Assembly (NCBI GenBank): GCA_030272585.1
Contig: BSYQ01000011.1
Location: forward strand, 4,340,001 to 4,404,000
From: Bryopsis sp. KO-2023
Lineage: Eukaryota; Chlorophyta; Ulvophyceae; Bryopsidales; Bryopsidaceae
Length of the DNA: 64,000 bases
Reading direction: 5' to 3'
The first letter of the stretch is position 1. Each line of letters opens with the position of its first letter. The notes under the pieces are model-generated. The model was given only the letters and a program-made list of their open reading frames with translations, ran no database searches and was not told where the DNA came from. This document shows, piece by piece, positions 60,265 through 64,000 of the stretch. The position numbers were made by a program, and so were the translations under genes.

Positions 60265-63200
60265 TTAATGAACATATTTGATCTCTTGATTGAACCCGAA
60301 GTCCATGTCCAAAGCCATCTGCACCTGGATTTTTGAAAGTAAAAAGATTTATCAGTCAACAAATCAATGGACAATAATGGGCCAGAGTTGGCCAGTTCAT
60401 ATTTGCAAGAAAAATGAAGAAACAAACTGATTAAGTAAAACAAATCTTGGTTGGTTTGTTTTGAATCTGTTACCGATTGATATGGACACACATTCGTCTT
60501 TTCCCTCAAAACTCTTTTGAAAAATGTGTGCAAAAATGTATAAAATCATCAGGACAAAAAAAGAAGAAAAACAGGAATTACACAAGTGTAGAAGAAAAAC
60601 CAAAAGCCACCAAGCCACTCTTTTTTTTTTTTTCCTTTTGTACATTTCAAAGCGTTTTCAGTAGTTTTTTTCCTTTCTTTTTTATCCGTCTTACATCATC
60701 TGGAACATCTCCTTCACCACAGAAGCCAAACCTAGTGCAGACAGCCTCCGGAGCAATGATCTTCAGCAAGCTGTCAAGAAACTGCAACAAACACAAATCC
60801 AAACCAACAAATAAACATGCTTACATTTTCGCATAAATGGAATGTCATGTTAATCCATACACAGACCTGCGACTGCGCTCGATTTTCTATTTTAACAAGG
60901 ATTTGATGCTCAACTTTTCAAGGAAATGCAAAAAAAATGCTTGAAAGGCAAGGGCGCCCCTACTACGAAGCATTCAGATCCAAAGAAGAGTTGTTGTTTT
61001 TTCTCTTTTTTTCCAAAAAAATTAAAAAAAATTTGCTCTTTTGATTGAAAAAAAAATTGAATGCTCAAATTTTCATTCAAAAAAAGGAGACTTGATCCTC
61101 GACTATTCATTTAAAAAACAGAATTGATGCTTGATTTTTACCTTGTTGGAGAAGCTCTTCAGGGATTCAGTGCATTTTTCCTTGATGGGAGGAACGTACT
61201 TGCAAACCCTGGTGATGTATGCTCCAAATTCGTCCTCGAAATCTGGCTCAGCTACGGCGCCCTCTGCACGCTTAGCAACTTCCTGAAAAACGAATAAAAA
61301 CAATGTCGCTTCTTACTGTACATCTGTATTTTTCATTGCTGTTGGAAGACATCTATTTCCTTTCTTGAAAGGAAAAAAAATCCCCCCCCCCCCCCCAAAA
61401 AAAAGAACAATTTTGCTGTTGAAGAATTTGATTATCCCAAGAATCATCTCAAAAAACCGAGTCTTTTTTCCCCCACCCAGCACAGCCCTCCACTCCTTTT
61501 TTTTTAGATGTCAGTCATAGTGCAAGTGATTTTCTTTAGCTTACCATGCACTTTTTGCAATTGTCTTGCTCGTTGACCCCGATCCACACCCCAGCCATTT
61601 TCTTGACCAGAGCAAGTTGGAAAGGGGGGACATCGGTGGGGCCAGCCGAAGAGCACACACCCAAATCCGCACATGCTTTCGAAATATCACCCTCGTCTTT
61701 CTCCTTGACCAGATAGTACATCATCAGGTAGCCTGCAGAAACGAGCAAAAAATGAACAAAATTCTGATACAACACCACCATGGGCAAACTGTGGTTTGAT
61801 CCGTTTGATATTACAAGAATCACATACCCAACCATCCAACCGCCCATACCAAAAAAAAGCCAGAGTTTGTTCAAATTAAGCAGGGACTCTGATCTGTTTT
61901 TTTTGTTACTTGAAAAACAAGGCAGGTGTGATTGAGGATAGAATTGTCACTCACTGTATCGATCCACCAAGCTCTTGCACTTTTCCCTCATATCTTCAGG
62001 TACTTGCAAGCAAGTCTGGTGAACAAAAAAAAGCAACAAAAACATCCTTGAACAAGAAACAATTCCACTGAGCAATCGAATTTTCTTCATCACACAACAA
62101 AAATCAGAACAAACTGGTCCCTCACTTTGCACCACTTTGCGAAAATGTGAGAGAAGAAACGCTGACTCTGATCGAACAGAAAAAAATAGGCCGCAAGATG
62201 AAGAGAAAATTAAAACAATGTCAAAACTGGCTACCTGCTCAAGTTGATCTTTCCATTTCATGACGTCTGATGGATCCAGGACGTCCACCTTTTCTTCGAG
62301 AGCACCAGTGAATTTATGACATACATCACAAAGCTCCATATCATCATTGCTGGCCTGGTTCATCCTCATCTACAAAATTTTGTACATTTTTTATTTAATA
62401 TAACTCCTTCGTGTTCTAATTCTATTAAACTCAAGTTTAAGAATGCAGTTTACCACTATTAATACGGAAAACGCCGACAACAAAGTCCATTCCATAATGA
62501 AATTCGCCTCCGGACAGGATTTAGAATTTAGGGTTTAGGGCTTAGGGCTTAAAACAGCCACACAAAGTCAGAGCAGTATGCAAAAGGGACGAAATCAATC
62601 CTCGCATTGAACAGAAAATGTTCTTGCTCAAGTTCATGAAAAGGGCAGAAAACACTAATTTTCTCGTTTTCTTTAAGTTTTCTTATCACCTGCTTCTCAT
62701 GGAATGCAATTGTCCTGAGATCGCTCTTCTCACAAACACCCAAAGTGGAGCAAAGGGATGAAGACGCCAAACTCTCCAAGAAACGGATAATTGCAGGAAT
62801 CACTTTTGGTACATCTTTCATACACTGTACAACACACACACACACTCACGGTCATCCTCAGAGTTACTTTATCAAGACGTAGGTCAATTTGAAATTTCTT
62901 CAAACCACCGTCCGCTGCATGGGACTGATGAAACACACCCAAATCCCACAACCTGCTCATTTTACCCGTCTCAGTTTTCTCTACAATCATTTTACAGCAG
63001 ATCTCCTCGAAAATTCTCAGAGGACACAGTGACAGAAAATTGAAACAATTCCTGCCACTGAAAGTTGCTGATCATTAAATACATGCAAGACATGAATTCT
63101 AGACAATAAAGAAAAATGCACACAGGATCAATTCCAATTAAAAAAATTCACACAAGACACTACATGAGGGATGTAAGGTGGAGTGAAAACTGGAGAGATG

Positions 63201-63710
63201 CAAAAATCGCTTACCTCTTCAACTAGGGCTGGTGGCATGGAGTGGCAAACATGATCTTCAAAATATTTGTCCTTCAGAATCACAAAAAGAAGAAATTCAA
63301 CTTCCTGTATGCATGAGTGATCAGAATGGAGAAGTCCATAAATAGTAACATCATTTCAATATCACTTTTTCCTGTGCCATTGATCCAGATGCATGAAGCT
63401 TCAACCTGGAACTAACCCATTTCTTAAAAACTAAGCACAGATGTACACACAAATAGATTGCAGTAAAATCAATCCACAATCTTATCAATTTGTCAGGAGG
63501 TGTTCACCATTGAAAAATAACAGAAGAGAAAAGATGGTGGAAACGGACCGCGTGTACTTACCAAGAAGTCGATGACCTGTTGCATCATCAAAACCTTATC
63601 GAAAACCGTCACGAAGACGTTGCAAGTCTTGCACCAGAGACCTGTTTCGCCCTTGGTCGGTTCTGCATTCCTTGGCTCCTCACTCGACACGACGTTGGAG
63701 TCGATGCGAG
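60265..63710 (-). CDS. Prosaposin-like protein with three saposin B domains, 5' partial
   Basis: Likely secretory or lysosomal precursor of lipid-binding saposins. Exons: 63562-63710, 63215-63271, 62690-62824, 62235-62369, 61955-62015, 61545-61732, 61142-61282, 60695-60781 and 60265-60324 (337 residues visible). Three complete domains, each with the six-Cys pattern. Domain 1: WCKTCNVFV, VCHSMPPALVEEC, LCSTLGVC. Domain 2: LCDVCHKF, TCLQVPEDMREKC, ACADLGVC. Domain 3: NCKKCMEVA, VCKYVPPIKEKC, VCTRFGFC. Domains are split by introns at similar places. The first listed exon starts in phase 1, so a signal-peptide exon lies upstream within 63711-64000 or beyond the edge; I could not identify it. Confidence 0.9.
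62526..62550. repeat. Interstitial telomere-like repeat
   Basis: tttagggtttagggcttagggctta: two TTTAGGG units then two CTTAGGG-type units, in a saposin intron. TTTAGGG is the plant-type telomere repeat, also known from several algae and alveolates. Confidence 0.7.
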
Positions 63711-64000
63711 CTGGAACAGAAAGCACACACAGGCAATGTGAGCTCTAAGAGTCGGTGTACTTCGGCTTTGATGGCAGGCATCTCGTTGCAAGAAAAAAAC
63801 GTCATTCGAACGTCGGACTGAGCTGCAGATGGCTCAACAGCGAATCCGAAAGAGCGGAGTTTCTGGTTGGGAAGCGAAATCTTCTCACTACGACTCTGCA
63901 ACAGTCAAGAACTCCAGAAACACCACCAGGAGGCGGTTGCTCGCGACACATCCATCCCATGACAGTATGTGACCCCTTGCAACAAGAACAGCCTCCTCTC
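63711..64000. other. Upstream flank of saposin gene
   Basis: Probably contains the intron before the first visible saposin exon. Minus-strand frames exist, but none gives a clear signal peptide ending in phase 1. Confidence 0.4.

Noticed and set aside
62870-62990. Possible extra saposin exon (minus strand)
   Set aside because: Joining 63215-63271 directly to 62690-62824 gives the exact saposin Cys pattern in phase; the extra exon would break it.

Overview
The window comes from the nuclear genome of a eukaryote. Genes are split by short GT-AG introns, coding exons are GC-richer than the introns and spacers, and the spacers are full of A, T and G runs. The gene mix suggests a free-living or algal single-celled eukaryote: RAP-domain organellar RNA-binding proteins, plant-style LRRNT/LRR proteins, saposins, a serpin, a trypsin and a WD40-ion channel fusion. 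An alveolate of the chromerid type or a stramenopile would fit, but I cannot place it from sequence alone. All gene models were built by eye from reading frame, splice sites and phase. Total CDS length is a multiple of three in every model.

Layout. 0.2-1.7 kb: end of a RAP-family paralogue (+). 2.2-5.2 kb: complete six-exon SERINC gene (+). 6.8-8.3 kb: LRR protein (+). 10.7-13.5 kb: secreted trypsin-like protease (-). 14.8-17.7 kb: secreted inhibitory serpin (-). 18.3-22.4 kb: hAT-like DNA transposon carrying a 5'-truncated LINE. 24.2-28.9 kb: head-to-head pair of paralogous secreted LRRNT/LRR proteins. 30.2-33.4 kb: alpha/beta hydrolase (-). 36.6-43.7 kb: large WD40 + ankyrin-like + TRP-like channel protein (+). 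44.2-55.2 kb: young Ty3/gypsy LTR element with two hAT-type insertions inside it, one an apparently complete nine-exon autonomous hAT and one a 466-bp MITE holding a tRNA-like sequence. 55.7-59.4 kb: complete RAP-domain protein (-). 60.3-63.7 kb and beyond: three-domain saposin precursor (-), 5' end unresolved.

How the parts relate. Several products carry signal peptides or belong to secretory or lysosomal families: trypsin, serpin, both LRRNT proteins and the saposin. The trypsin and serpin are neighbours on one strand. The protease has the Asp that selects Arg/Lys, and the serpin loop has one Arg near the expected cleavage site, so a protease-inhibitor relationship is worth testing. The two RAP-family genes, 54 kb apart, are clear relatives.

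The most unusual region is the nested transposon stack. Target-site duplications order the events: LTR element first, then the hAT and the MITE. The hAT carries arrays of a degenerate GTTAC/GTAAC-GGTAC motif at both ends and also inside three introns of its own transposase gene. The MITE is built largely from related motifs.
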